In this document: one piece after another, positions 1-7,801 of the stretch | Layout of the letters: each line of letters opens with the position of its first letter | Numbering within the stretch: the stretch's first letter is position 1 | Origin: Bacteroides bouchesdurhonensis | Lineage (GTDB): Bacteria; Bacteroidota; Bacteroidia; Bacteroidales; Bacteroidaceae | Reading direction: 5' to 3' | Assembly (NCBI RefSeq): GCF_900155865.1 | Contig: NZ_LT707006.1 | Span: forward strand, 3,512,577-3,576,576 | DNA: 64,000 nucleotides | The notes under the pieces: generated by a model | What the model saw: only the letters and a program-made list of their open reading frames with translations | The model's database searches: none | What the model was told of the DNA's origin: nothing | Made by a program: the position numbers and the translations under genes

Positions 1-224
1 TGTGCTTCGGCTGCTGCAATAAGTGGAGCTGCAATAAGTTCCCGCATGGGAAGCCCCTTGAATTTGTCAGTCACGTTTGAATCTGCTTTAAGAACTGGAG
101 AAGTTTCTCTGTTTTGAGTCTCTTCCAATGCAGCGGAGATAATTTCTTTCGCCTGTCCGCTTACATTTTCATTCAAGTTTTCCGCATTTTCTTGTTGCCC
201 TTGGTTCTTTATTTCTTCTGCCAT
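1..224 (-). CDS. DUF2589 family protein, partial at window edge
   Basis: An open frame starts with ATG at 224 and reads leftwards to the edge without a stop (74 codons visible). It begins MAEEIKNQGQQENAENLNEN and ends in GLPMRELIAAPLIAAAEA, the hydrophobic small-residue motif typical of the N-terminal part of DUF2589 proteins. Function is unknown for the family. The start lies 21 bases after the stop of the next DUF2589 gene, so the two are almost certainly co-transcribed. The rest of the gene is outside the window. Confidence 0.65.
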   Translation of the reverse strand, partial: MAEEIKNQGQQENAENLNENVSGQAKEIISAALEETQNRETSPVLKADSNVTDKFKGLPMRELIAAPLIAAAEA

Positions 225-245
225 AACATTTGAATTTTAAAATTG

Positions 246-743
246 TTAGATATTTTTTACAAAATCGTCAATAATTCGGGAAATGCTCTCCGGAGTCTCC
301 TGAACCTTAAAATTGACGCAAACCTCCATGACATCATCCGCATCCGGTTTTATGTTGCTCATCTGCATCTGGAGATTGGCTCTTTGTGGGCTGGATAACA
401 ATAAGTTGTTTTCCGGAATCTGTGATTCCACGCTTCCGACCTTCGCCTTGAACTTTATCTGCACATTATCCATCGCAAGATAATGATGGGATATCAAAGC
501 TATAAGTGGAATATCAATAGTCTTGTCTCCAACCATGATTTTTTTCGATTGGAACGTATTTGCGTTATTTGCATTTGTTCCTTCAAAAAGTCTGGTCAGA
601 TTTTGTATCTGATGATTCTGCAATGTATCTTGTGCACAGTTTACGGCGTATTGCAAACCATTCATAATATCAGAGAATGAATTGGTTTGAACACTGTCCG
701 GCTCATCGTCATTATTTTTCTTGTCTCTGTGAAAAAGTCCCAT
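246..743 (-). CDS. DUF2589-like hypothetical protein
   Basis: This 165-aa cytosolic protein has no signal peptide. It starts with a charged MGLFHRDKKNNDDE segment, then a mixed helical region (about 20-60), then IPLIALISHHYLAMDNVQIKFKAKV (about 75-103), the strand pattern of the DUF2589 fold, and ends with ETPESISRIIDDFVKNI. Family function is unknown. It sits between a 47-aa ORF upstream and a second DUF2589 gene downstream with very short gaps, and behind the fimbrial genes on the same strand. A role in fimbrial assembly is only a guess from position. Confidence 0.6.
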   Translation of the reverse strand: MGLFHRDKKNNDDEPDSVQTNSFSDIMNGLQYAVNCAQDTLQNHQIQNLTRLFEGTNANNANTFQSKKIMVGDKTIDIPLIALISHHYLAMDNVQIKFKAKVGSVESQIPENNLLLSSPQRANLQMQMSNIKPDADDVMEVCVNFKVQETPESISRIIDDFVKNI

Positions 744-752
744 GTTTTTAAT

Positions 753-896
753 TTAATTACTTGATTTGTTGCCTTTAATGAGCACCAATCTTGGCAATGT
801 CCGGCTTACAGCTTCCATATTTACACTGGAGTCTATATTATTATTAACAATGCCTTGATGCCAAAACCTATATGGTGGATTCTCCGTGTGTTCCAT
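753..896 (-). CDS. Small hypothetical protein (47 aa)
   Basis: A short frame of 48 codons starts at 896 (MEHTENPPYRFWHQGIVNNN) and ends at 753. Its start is preceded by AAAAAAAGGAGGACGTG, an unusually good Shine-Dalgarno sequence (AGGAGG five bases before ATG) for Bacteroides, where such sites are generally weak. The stop is 9 bases before the DUF2589 start. The product is soluble, with no transmembrane segment or cysteine. It is unrecognised; the ribosome site and operon spacing are the reasons to believe it is translated. Confidence 0.55.
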   Translation of the reverse strand: MEHTENPPYRFWHQGIVNNNIDSSVNMEAVSRTLPRLVLIKGNKSSN

Positions 897-940
897 CACG
901 TCCTCCTTTTTTTATTGGGGTTATACTTCGTTTAATGTTC

Positions 941-969
941 GTTGCGGACGGAACATTTCCGCCCGCAAC
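941..969 (-). terminator. Hairpin after the last fimbrillin gene
   Basis: A 13-bp stem (941-953 with 957-969, one G-U pair, 3-base loop) lies just after the stop of the fimbrillin gene. It is not followed by a clear U run on the minus strand, so it may be a weak terminator or an mRNA-stabilising hairpin rather than a full stop. A shorter related hairpin with GGGCGGAA/TTCCGCCC arms lies at 2712-2730 after the paralogous gene. Confidence 0.4.
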
Positions 970-972
970 GGC

Positions 973-2673
973 TTACTGCTTCCTCAAGGTAGGCAATGCT
1001 CCGTTAAGTTCGTAACGCCACTTTGAGCCTGCGTTCTGCAAGGCGGTGTTCATGGCATCAACGGCGTTCTTCCAGGTAACGCCAGTGCCGTCCACCTTCG
1101 TGGCTTCGGTGCTTTTCTTATTGTAGCCGATACCTTGTTCATGATTGTTCTTCCAATAGCAGGCGGTCATCACGTTGGCGTAGTTATTTCCCAAAAAACC
1201 GCCGATATGTACATAGCCAGTGCTACTACCCGTACTGGTTACGTTGCCCGTGGCATAGCAGGCAAGGAGGCTGCTTCCTGCGTTCATTCCCACCAGACCG
1301 CCGCCAGCGATATTCTTTTTGGGGGCTATTTCTATGGTCACGTTGCCCGTGGCATAGCAAGCGGTCAGGGTGGCACTCGAATTCGTCTGACCTGCCACGC
1401 CGCCGACATCGACCGTTCCCTTCACTGTGGCCGAGGAGCTGCATCCGGTGATGGAACCGCCTATTTGAACACCCACCACACCGCCGACATACACCGTGCC
1501 GCTGACGCTGCCCGACACCGAGCAGTTTTCAATGGTGCCCCAGCCAGATCCTACCACGCCGCCAATACTGCCGCCATATATTTGATTGCTTGTTATCTGT
1601 ACGCCCTCCATCACCACGTTCTTCACCGTACCAGCTCTATTGAGCCAGCCGAACAGACCCGCAAATTCGTCATTTGTCGTAAAGGTCAGCCCCGTAATGG
1701 TATGGCCGCCACCGTCGAAGGTGCCTTTGTATGAGTTGTCGTAGTCTGTGCCTATCGGTGTCCAGTCTTTGCCTGTGAGGTCAATGTCAGCGGTGAGGGT
1801 AATGTTTATGTCGGTCTTACCTCCGTTCACTAATTCGGCTACATTCAGCAGGCCGTCGGCGTTATAGACCGTGTAGCTGCCGTTGCTCTCTATGGTATAG
1901 CCCAGGTCTTTTGCCGCAGCGAGGGAGACGGTGTAGGTATATTCACCGCCCGCCTGCCAGTCGGTAGCATTCTTCATCTTATAAACGAAGGTCTTGCCGT
2001 TAGTGAAGGTGCTGGTAATGAAGGCTGTGCCAGCTGCCACACTTTGCGGGGCGACGATGGCGGTGTAGGTGTTGCTGCCCTTGTCATACGGGACGATTAT
2101 ATCCGGGTTGTCGCCTTCGGTGGAGAGACCCGTCAACTGCACGGATGCCAGCCCCTCGGTGTAGTCCGTCAGAACGACGGTCACTCGCGCCGTGCGGTGG
2201 GTGAAGCGGAGCGTGGGGCTACCGTAGATCACCTTCTGTCCGTCGGCTACGATGAGGTCGCTGGTCTCAAAGTCTTTCTGGGCACTTTGGTTGGCTTTTA
2301 CCTTTACCGCAGGTGGGGTTGTCTCGCCAGCGGTGTAGGGCCACCACGCTGTGACGGTGATGTCGTTGTGGTTGGTCCAGTAGTACGGGTCGGTGGAGGT
2401 CAGCGTGGCGCTGGTGGGGTCGGCGGTGGAGGGCGTCACGTTGTACGTCTTCACCATGCCGTCCATCAGAACTGCCACGCTCTGCACACCCGTCCAATTG
2501 CCATTCGCGGGGGCACGGGTGCCGGCGATGGCTGTCGCAGCGGGGTTCAGCCCCGTGGCGGTGAAGACGATGGATGTGCCTTCCGCCCCTTCCGGCAGGA
2601 AGCCTGCTTCGTCCTGCGTGCAGGCGCCCAATAAGAGGGCGAGCGCTGCAAGTGCAAAAAATCTTGTCTTCAT
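973..2673 (-). CDS. Fimbrillin-family lipoprotein with GLUG repeats (copy 2)
   Basis: This 566-aa exported lipoprotein has a signal peptide ending in LLLGAC, so lipidation at Cys18. Residues about 25-260 have the beta-rich fimbrillin/Mfa-type pattern with an early Arg (AIAGTRAPA); in Mfa/FimA pilins such an Arg is where a gingipain-like protease releases the mature subunit. Residues about 300-540 contain GLUG-type repeats (VGGVVG, CSVSGSVSG, ACYATGNV). These are expected to form a beta-helical tip or adhesin domain. It is last of four structural genes. Its C-terminal half is nearly identical to that of the gene upstream (2737-4539), while the N-terminal half has diverged. Binding partner unknown. 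Confidence 0.85.
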   Translation of the reverse strand: MKTRFFALAALALLLGACTQDEAGFLPEGAEGTSIVFTATGLNPAATAIAGTRAPANGNWTGVQSVAVLMDGMVKTYNVTPSTADPTSATLTSTDPYYWTNHNDITVTAWWPYTAGETTPPAVKVKANQSAQKDFETSDLIVADGQKVIYGSPTLRFTHRTARVTVVLTDYTEGLASVQLTGLSTEGDNPDIIVPYDKGSNTYTAIVAPQSVAAGTAFITSTFTNGKTFVYKMKNATDWQAGGEYTYTVSLAAAKDLGYTIESNGSYTVYNADGLLNVAELVNGGKTDINITLTADIDLTGKDWTPIGTDYDNSYKGTFDGGGHTITGLTFTTNDEFAGLFGWLNRAGTVKNVVMEGVQITSNQIYGGSIGGVVGSGWGTIENCSVSGSVSGTVYVGGVVGVQIGGSITGCSSSATVKGTVDVGGVAGQTNSSATLTACYATGNVTIEIAPKKNIAGGGLVGMNAGSSLLACYATGNVTSTGSSTGYVHIGGFLGNNYANVMTACYWKNNHEQGIGYNKKSTEATKVDGTGVTWKNAVDAMNTALQNAGSKWRYELNGALPTLRKQ

Positions 2674-2711
2674 TATATCTGTTGTTTTATTACTCTGGTT
2701 CTTTCCGTTGT

Positions 2712-2730
2712 GGGCGGAACTTTTCCGCCC
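2712..2730 (-). repeat. Short hairpin between fimbrillin paralogues
   Basis: GGGCGGAA (2712-2719) and TTCCGCCC (2723-2730) form a perfect 8-bp stem with a 3-base loop. It stands in the 63-base gap between the two GLUG fimbrillin genes and resembles the hairpin after the second copy, as expected if the whole gene with its tail was duplicated. Confidence 0.5.
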
Positions 2731-2736
2731 GACGGT

Positions 2737-4539
2737 TTACTGCTTCCTCAAGGTAGGCAATGCTCCTTTAAGTTCGTAACGCCACTCTGAGCCTGCGTTC
2801 TGCAAGGCGGTGTTCATGGCATCAACGGCATTCTCCCAGGTAACGTTAGTGCCGTCCACCTTCGTGACATTGGTGCTTCCCCTATTGTAGCTGATACCTT
2901 GTTCATGATTGTTCTTCCAATAGCAGGCGGTCACGGTAATGTAGTTATCTCCCAAAAAGCCGCCGATATGTACATGGCCAGTGCTACTACCAGTACTGGT
3001 TACGTTGCCCGTGGCATAGCAGGAAAGGAGGCTGATTCCGTCGTTGAATCCTACCAGACCGCCGCCAGAGATATCCTGTGTGCGGTCTATTTCTATGTTC
3101 ACGTTGCCTGTGGCATAGCAAGCGGTCAAGGTGGCACCAAAAATCGTCTGACCTGCCACGCCGCCGACTTTGATCGTTCCCTTCACTGTGGCAGAGGAAC
3201 TGCATCCGGTGATGGAACCGTCCCTTTGAACACCCACCACACCGCCGACATACATCGTGCCGCTGACGCTGCCCGACACCGAGCAGTTTTCAATGGTGCC
3301 CCAGCTATATCCTGCCACGCCGCCGGCATAACCCGACCTGTGATTGCATGTTATCTGTATGCCATCCATCACCACATTCTTCACCGTAGCGGCGCCATTA
3401 TTGAAATTACCGAGATAGCCGAACAGACCCGCATATTCGTCATTTGTCGTAACGGTTAGCCCCGTGATGGTATGGCCGCCGCCGTCGAAGGTGCCGGTGT
3501 ATGAGTTGTCGTAGTCTGTGCCTATCGGCGTCCAGCCTTTGCCTGTGAGGTCAATGTTTTTGTCGAGGGTAATGTTTATGTCGGTCTTACCTCCGTTCAC
3601 TAATTCGGCTACATTCATCAGGCCGTCTGCGTTATAGACCGTGTAGGTCTTGGTGTTGCTGTCGTAGTTGTAGCCCAAATCCTCAGCCTCACCACTCTCG
3701 CCGCCGCCGTCAACCCAGCTGCCGATGGTGCAACCCTCTAACGTCAGGCCGGTGGCGTTCACCTTAACGGTGTAAGAATAGCGGTTGCCAGCCTCTAATA
3801 CGACGTTGTTCTGCGGGCGGAAGTAGAAGGTGCCGCCGCCGAGTTCCACCCGGACGAACGGCTTGCCTGCCACAACGGTCTGCGGGGCAGTCAGTGCCTC
3901 GTAGGTGTTGCCGCTTGCGTTGTAGGTCTTGATGGCAGTCGGGTTGCCGTTATCGGCGGACAGGCTCACGAGGCTCACCGTGGCACCGTCCACGCTCGTG
4001 AATCCCGTGCCGGGCTTCAGTTCGATTGTCACGCGTGCCGTGCGGTGGGTAAATTCAAGAGTCGGGTTGTTAAATTCCACCTTCCGGTTCTCAGCAGAGA
4101 TGAAATCGCTGTTTTGGAAGTCAGCCAGTTTGCTTTGGTCTTCTGCCACCTTCACGGCAGGCATCTGTGTGATGTCAGCCTTGTCGAAGGGGCACCATGC
4201 CGATACGGTAATCGGGGCGCGGCTGGTCCAGTAGTACGGGTCGTTCTCGCGTGAAAGCGTGGCACTCTTGAAATCGGTAGAAGCCGTTACGGTGTATTCC
4301 TTTACCGCATCGCCCATCTTGAGTGCCACGGAAGTGACGCCCTGCCAGTCGCCGTCCACAGAGGCACGGGTGGAAGGGGCTGCCAGCGGCGTTGCTTCTA
4401 CGGACAATCCGGTGGCACGGATGACGACGGGGTATTCACCTTCGGGCAGACGGTTATCGCCAGCAAGTTCGTCCTGCGTGCAGGCGGCGAGGGCGAACAG
4501 CAGTGCGGTGGCTGCGGGGATAAATAATCTATGTCTCAT
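2737..4539 (-). CDS. Fimbrillin-family lipoprotein with GLUG repeats (copy 1)
   Basis: This 600-aa lipoprotein has a signal peptide (LLFALAAC, lipid Cys20). An N-terminal fimbrillin-like beta domain (about 30-275) contains an Arg-containing TRASVDGDW segment near residue 59. A second part, from about 320 to 575, has GLUG repeats such as AGGVAGYSWGTIENCSVSG and VGGVVGVQ. It is proposed as a minor or tip pilin carrying an adhesin domain. It lies 34 bases after the plain fimbrillin gene and 63 bases before its paralogue. The two genes share long stretches of near-identical DNA in the GLUG half with substitutions concentrated in some repeats. Confidence 0.85.
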   Translation of the reverse strand: MRHRLFIPAATALLFALAACTQDELAGDNRLPEGEYPVVIRATGLSVEATPLAAPSTRASVDGDWQGVTSVALKMGDAVKEYTVTASTDFKSATLSRENDPYYWTSRAPITVSAWCPFDKADITQMPAVKVAEDQSKLADFQNSDFISAENRKVEFNNPTLEFTHRTARVTIELKPGTGFTSVDGATVSLVSLSADNGNPTAIKTYNASGNTYEALTAPQTVVAGKPFVRVELGGGTFYFRPQNNVVLEAGNRYSYTVKVNATGLTLEGCTIGSWVDGGGESGEAEDLGYNYDSNTKTYTVYNADGLMNVAELVNGGKTDINITLDKNIDLTGKGWTPIGTDYDNSYTGTFDGGGHTITGLTVTTNDEYAGLFGYLGNFNNGAATVKNVVMDGIQITCNHRSGYAGGVAGYSWGTIENCSVSGSVSGTMYVGGVVGVQRDGSITGCSSSATVKGTIKVGGVAGQTIFGATLTACYATGNVNIEIDRTQDISGGGLVGFNDGISLLSCYATGNVTSTGSSTGHVHIGGFLGDNYITVTACYWKNNHEQGISYNRGSTNVTKVDGTNVTWENAVDAMNTALQNAGSEWRYELKGALPTLRKQ

Positions 4540-4573
4540 AATTCTTCATTCTAATCGATTAATTATTAACATC

Positions 4574-5461
4574 CTACAGGTCAGCACCCACATCTCCACC
4601 GTCTATATCGTTCCACTTTGCAATGGTGGCTTCGCTGACTTCAAGGACTTTGTTGCGTACCTTGACGGTATAGGTATAGTTGTTGCCCGCCAGCAGTGCG
4701 CCATCGGGCATGGTGAGTGTGGCATGATATTCCTGACCTTTGTAATTCACAACCAACGGCAGGGATGCAACTGTCTGCGGGAAGAGGATGATCGATGACG
4801 TGAGATTGCCGTCTGCCAAATTCATGGTCAGTTCTCCGGTCTGTGCCCCGTTGTCTGCGGTGGCAATACCGTCGGCCGTGTTGAACGTACCGGTGAGTAA
4901 CAATCCGTCCAGCGTGTAACGTTCAGGCTTGACCACACTGAAATTCACGCCGTCGCCCGCCTCGAAGGTAAGGGTTATCTGGCTCATGCGGTGGTGGAAG
5001 GAGTTGTCTTCACCGCCTTTGGCGGTTTTGTCGGTGAAGCTTACTACCGGGTTGTTTTTGTCTCCCGTGGCTCCTGAAGCAAAGAGGAAGTCGATGGCAG
5101 ACTGGTTCTGCTGCGCCGTGGCATCGGTTGTGGCTGCGAGGATGCCTCCCGCCGCGTTGTACGGATAGTAGGCGCGGAAAGTATGGGTCTTTGTATCTTC
5201 GATATAGATAACCTTTCCTTCTGCCTCAAATTTCCCGTTTTTCAGGATGAAAGGCACGTTGCCGTACTGGGTGTCGTTGCCGATGTCGGTGATGCCGATA
5301 CGGTCGCCGGCAGTCCAGGTGGTTCCGCTGGCGCGGGTGGCGGGGGCGATGTTGGCGGTAAACTGGGCGGCCACGGGGTCACCGTTCAGGTTCTCGTTGT
5401 CGTTGTTGCAGGCTACCAGTGCGAGGGCGAGCATCGCAAGTGCAAAAAATCTTGTCTTCAT
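4574..5461 (-). CDS. Fimbrillin-family lipoprotein
   Basis: This 295-aa lipoprotein (signal peptide ALALVAC, lipid Cys18) is built of fimbrillin-type beta strands throughout and lacks GLUG repeats. The N-terminal segment ANIAPATRASGTTWTAGDRIGI, with an Arg before the WxxGD pattern, is characteristic of Bacteroides fimbrillin-family proteins. The C-terminus (NNYTYTVKVRNKVLEVSEATIAKWN) is the typical terminal strand that donates to the next subunit in these pili. It is the best candidate for the structural or adaptor pilin of the operon. It has the same first ten residues (MKTRFFALA) as the last paralogue, which suggests common duplication. Confidence 0.8.
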   Translation of the reverse strand: MKTRFFALAMLALALVACNNDNENLNGDPVAAQFTANIAPATRASGTTWTAGDRIGITDIGNDTQYGNVPFILKNGKFEAEGKVIYIEDTKTHTFRAYYPYNAAGGILAATTDATAQQNQSAIDFLFASGATGDKNNPVVSFTDKTAKGGEDNSFHHRMSQITLTFEAGDGVNFSVVKPERYTLDGLLLTGTFNTADGIATADNGAQTGELTMNLADGNLTSSIILFPQTVASLPLVVNYKGQEYHATLTMPDGALLAGNNYTYTVKVRNKVLEVSEATIAKWNDIDGGDVGADL

Positions 5462-5560
5462 TATATTCTGTTATTATATTAGTTAAATTCCATTTCAATA
5501 ATTGCTGCACCTTAGCAAAATCAAAGCAAGCTTTGCTTCTGCGTTCGGTTTGCTAATTAT

Positions 5561-6448
5561 TTACAAATCGGCATTTACATCATCACCTTTCACTTCTTCC
5601 CAGCCGTTGATTTCGACTCCGTCCACTTCCATGCCTTCGGGAGTCTCAACCAGCGTTCCGCCGAGGGTCAGCGATTCGCCCTTTCCGGTGTTGAACCCCT
5701 TGAGGGCTTCCGTGATGTCGCTTTTCAGCGTCGTGGGGGTCGGGTTGCCGTCCGCATAGCGGATTTCACCCGTCAGCAGTTGTTCCGTGCCGGTCACACC
5801 CAGCAACCGCACCGTGGCTTTCCACTTGCCGGCATCGTCACCTTCGGTTATCTTGGTGAAGGGCAGCACGACGTTTGAAGCGGCTCCGTAGGTATCGGTA
5901 GCGAAATCGAGAGTTCTGGCTGCACCCGTCAGATGGGCAACAATCTCCGTGATGCGTCCGGCGGCATCCCCCGTCGGTTTGATGATAAGCGTCAGTTCGC
6001 GTACCTGCTGCTTCATTGCGGCGGTCAGCGGATAGTCCTTGTCTTTCTCGATGCTCACCTGTTTCGTATAGGTGAAGAACCATCCCGGGGCATTGTTCAC
6101 AAAGGCATCCGTTCCTGCCCGGTTTCCCGTGGCTGCGGCAATGGTGGCGGTGGTACCATTTACCATGATTCCTTCAGCAGGGTTCCACACCGCAAGGGTG
6201 TAGCTGCCCGGAGCAAACAGATGGTTGGGGGCATGGGTGGCGGAAGTCTCCGTACCCGTATAGTCACCCATGGTAACCGTCCATGTGGCAGGTATGTCGA
6301 TACCCTCACCGCGTGCCGACCAGTCGGCTGTCACCGCAATCTTCCCATAGTCGGGATGCGGCGTGTCATAAAGCGTGTCCTTCACGCAGGAAGAGAGCAG
6401 CACGGCGGCTGCCATTCCTACCATATTTATATATTGTCTTGCTTTCAT
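5561..6448 (-). CDS. DUF5119 (FimB/Mfa2-like) fimbrial lipoprotein
   Basis: A 295-aa lipoprotein (signal peptide ending VLLSSC, lipid Cys21). After the Cys come CVKDTLYDTPHPDYGKIAVTADWS and WTVTMGDYTG, the start of the DUF5119/Mfa2-like anchor fold; a beta-sandwich continues to the end (EGMEVDGVEINGWEEV). Family knowledge: such proteins anchor or initiate the pilus on the outer membrane. It lies between the OmpA/DUF3575 gene (16-base gap) and the pilin genes, the order usual for Bacteroides fimbrial operons. There is a 99-base gap to the next pilin gene, without an obvious hairpin. Confidence 0.75.
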   Translation of the reverse strand: MKARQYINMVGMAAAVLLSSCVKDTLYDTPHPDYGKIAVTADWSARGEGIDIPATWTVTMGDYTGTETSATHAPNHLFAPGSYTLAVWNPAEGIMVNGTTATIAAATGNRAGTDAFVNNAPGWFFTYTKQVSIEKDKDYPLTAAMKQQVRELTLIIKPTGDAAGRITEIVAHLTGAARTLDFATDTYGAASNVVLPFTKITEGDDAGKWKATVRLLGVTGTEQLLTGEIRYADGNPTPTTLKSDITEALKGFNTGKGESLTLGGTLVETPEGMEVDGVEINGWEEVKGDDVNADL

Positions 6449-6464
6449 ACTCTATTCCTCCGTA

Positions 6465-7565
6465 TTAGAATAACTTCCATACCAATGTCACACCGGCGTT
6501 GATGGGGCCACACCAATTTTTTGTCTCGTTGCCACAGCGCACGCGCACACCATCGATGACTTCATATTTTTCGAAATCGGCATTCAGGTAGCCCAAACCG
6601 AGGTTGAAATCAAGATCTAATGCCTTGTTTAGTCGCAGCTGATAGCCGGCGGTGATGCCGCCACCCATCAGGTCGCCCTGCTTGCCTGTTTCGGAAAGCT
6701 TGTAGTTGAACTGTCCAGCCTTGAACATCGCGCCCAGATGCCAGGCTTTCTTCTCACCCATATAGTAACGTACTTCCGGAGCCACTTCCCAGAGTGCATA
6801 GCGGCGGTCTTTGTCACTCCAGCTCCAAGAAGTCCACGAGCCGTTTACGGCAATGCCCCACGATGGACAGATGCGCCATTCAAGTCCTAAATCTGGTGTC
6901 AAGGTAGCCCAGCGCAGCAGGTTGGCACGCAGGGAGAGATGATAATCAGTTGTGATTTTGGTTTCCGACAGCGTGTCGGCAAGTGTATTTTGTTGAGCGG
7001 TTTTCTCGGCTTCTGCCTTTTCAGCGGCAAGTCGGGCTTCTTCCGCCTTGCGCTGCTCTTCGGCAAGCCGTTCCTGCTCGGCACGCTTCTCGGTTTCTAA
7101 GCGTTCGGCTTCCGCCTTGCGTCGTGCTTCTGCTTCCGCATCCGTCACGGCTGTTTCCTTTACCGGTACCGTCAGGCGCACGGTGACAAAATCACCCTCT
7201 GTCACATGATTGCGGGTAATGAAGTTTTCTTCCTTGATTTTCGCTCGTGTAATCAGTTCTGATTTCACACGGTTGGCACGAATCTTCGCTGTTGCAAGGT
7301 TCTTGACTTCACTGCTCTGCGAATTGCAATATCCGTCAACCAATAGCGGCAGTTTGCCGTCAAGAATTGTTGCTTTGTTGTTTTCGATACATTCCAACAG
7401 GCGGGCAAGTTCCGTGTCATTGCCATTCCAAGGCACGTAGAACATGTCCTTCTGCGTAACGAACCGGAAGGTGTAGGTCGTGTCTGCTTTCTGCTGCGCA
7501 ATGACAGGAAAAGTTAGCGTCATCAGCCACAGAAACAGGGTAAGAAAAGTGATTTTTCTGCTCAT
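6465..7565 (-). CDS. OmpA-like / DUF3575 outer-membrane protein of fimbrial operon
   Basis: This 366-aa protein is first in the fimbrial transcription unit. It has a signal peptide (1-23, cut after VIAQ). Residues about 25-135 resemble an OmpA-like peptidoglycan-binding region (LPLLVDGYCNSQ, ATAKIRANRVKSELI). Residues about 140-195 are an Ala/Glu/Arg-rich coiled coil of REA/EEQRKAEEA type. The C-terminal 165 residues are a DUF3575 beta-barrel ending in Phe (VTLVWKLF), the normal outer-membrane barrel end. The likely role is a cell-wall-linked outer-membrane base for the fimbriae. Its start is 25 bases after the predicted transcription start of a canonical promoter. Confidence 0.8.
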   Translation of the reverse strand: MSRKITFLTLFLWLMTLTFPVIAQQKADTTYTFRFVTQKDMFYVPWNGNDTELARLLECIENNKATILDGKLPLLVDGYCNSQSSEVKNLATAKIRANRVKSELITRAKIKEENFITRNHVTEGDFVTVRLTVPVKETAVTDAEAEARRKAEAERLETEKRAEQERLAEEQRKAEEARLAAEKAEAEKTAQQNTLADTLSETKITTDYHLSLRANLLRWATLTPDLGLEWRICPSWGIAVNGSWTSWSWSDKDRRYALWEVAPEVRYYMGEKKAWHLGAMFKAGQFNYKLSETGKQGDLMGGGITAGYQLRLNKALDLDFNLGLGYLNADFEKYEVIDGVRVRCGNETKNWCGPINAGVTLVWKLF

Positions 7566-7596
7566 ATAAACTTGAATTCATTATCTTTGTCATCTC

Positions 7597-7627
7597 CAAA
7601 GGTAATAAATGCCATTCAGCGCCCAAA
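7597..7627 (-). promoter_or_regulatory. Fimbrial operon promoter
   Basis: On the minus strand TTTG (7627-7624), a 19-bp spacer, then TACCTTTG (7604-7597) exactly match the Bacteroides sigma-70 (SigABfr) consensus TTTG / TAnnTTTG. Transcription would start near 7590, 25 bases before the OmpA/DUF3575 start codon. It is one of the few perfect promoters in the window and has the direct-repeat array directly upstream. Confidence 0.8.
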
Positions 7628-7673
7628 ATATTACAAAAACTTTTTCTGTTGAAATACAGCGTTTTATAAAAAA

Positions 7674-7749
7674 TTGTCGTTTGAGCACTTTTCAAATTGT
7701 CGTTTGAGCACCTTTTTGTCGAATTAGCACTTTTTTGTCGCTTGAGCAC
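7674..7749. repeat. Four 15-bp direct repeats upstream of fimbrial promoter
   Basis: Copies on the plus strand begin at 7674, 7697, 7716 and 7735: TTGTCGTTTGAGCAC twice, then TTGTCGAATTAGCAC and TTGTCGCTTGAGCAC, each followed by a run of T (spacings 23, 19 and 19). They lie about 47-122 bp upstream of the -33 box of the fimbrial promoter and just after the regulator gene. Direct repeats at one-to-two helical turns are usual for AraC-type activator sites, so they are proposed as the operator of the adjacent regulator. Confidence 0.75.
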
Positions 7750-7801
7750 TTTTTGAAAATGGGCTTCTGAGACCTTTTTCATCGGCTTTTTACCACACAA
7801 A

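Noticed and set aside
1135..1734. 199-codon plus-strand frame
   Set aside because: Antisense shadow of the GLUG repeats; a matching shadow appears at the same place in the paralogue (2899-3459).
973..4539. Diversity-generating retroelement acting on the GLUG domains
   Set aside because: No reverse transcriptase gene or template repeat is present, and substitutions are not limited to adenine positions; duplication with conversion explains the pattern.
7674..7749. CRISPR-like array in the fimbrial promoter region
   Set aside because: Units are 15 bp with 4-8-bp spacers and no cas genes; an operator array is the simpler reading.
7417..7800. 127-codon minus-strand frame across the fimbrial promoter
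   Set aside because: It spans the direct repeats and promoter and overlaps the OmpA/DUF3575 gene in another frame; codon pattern not protein-like.
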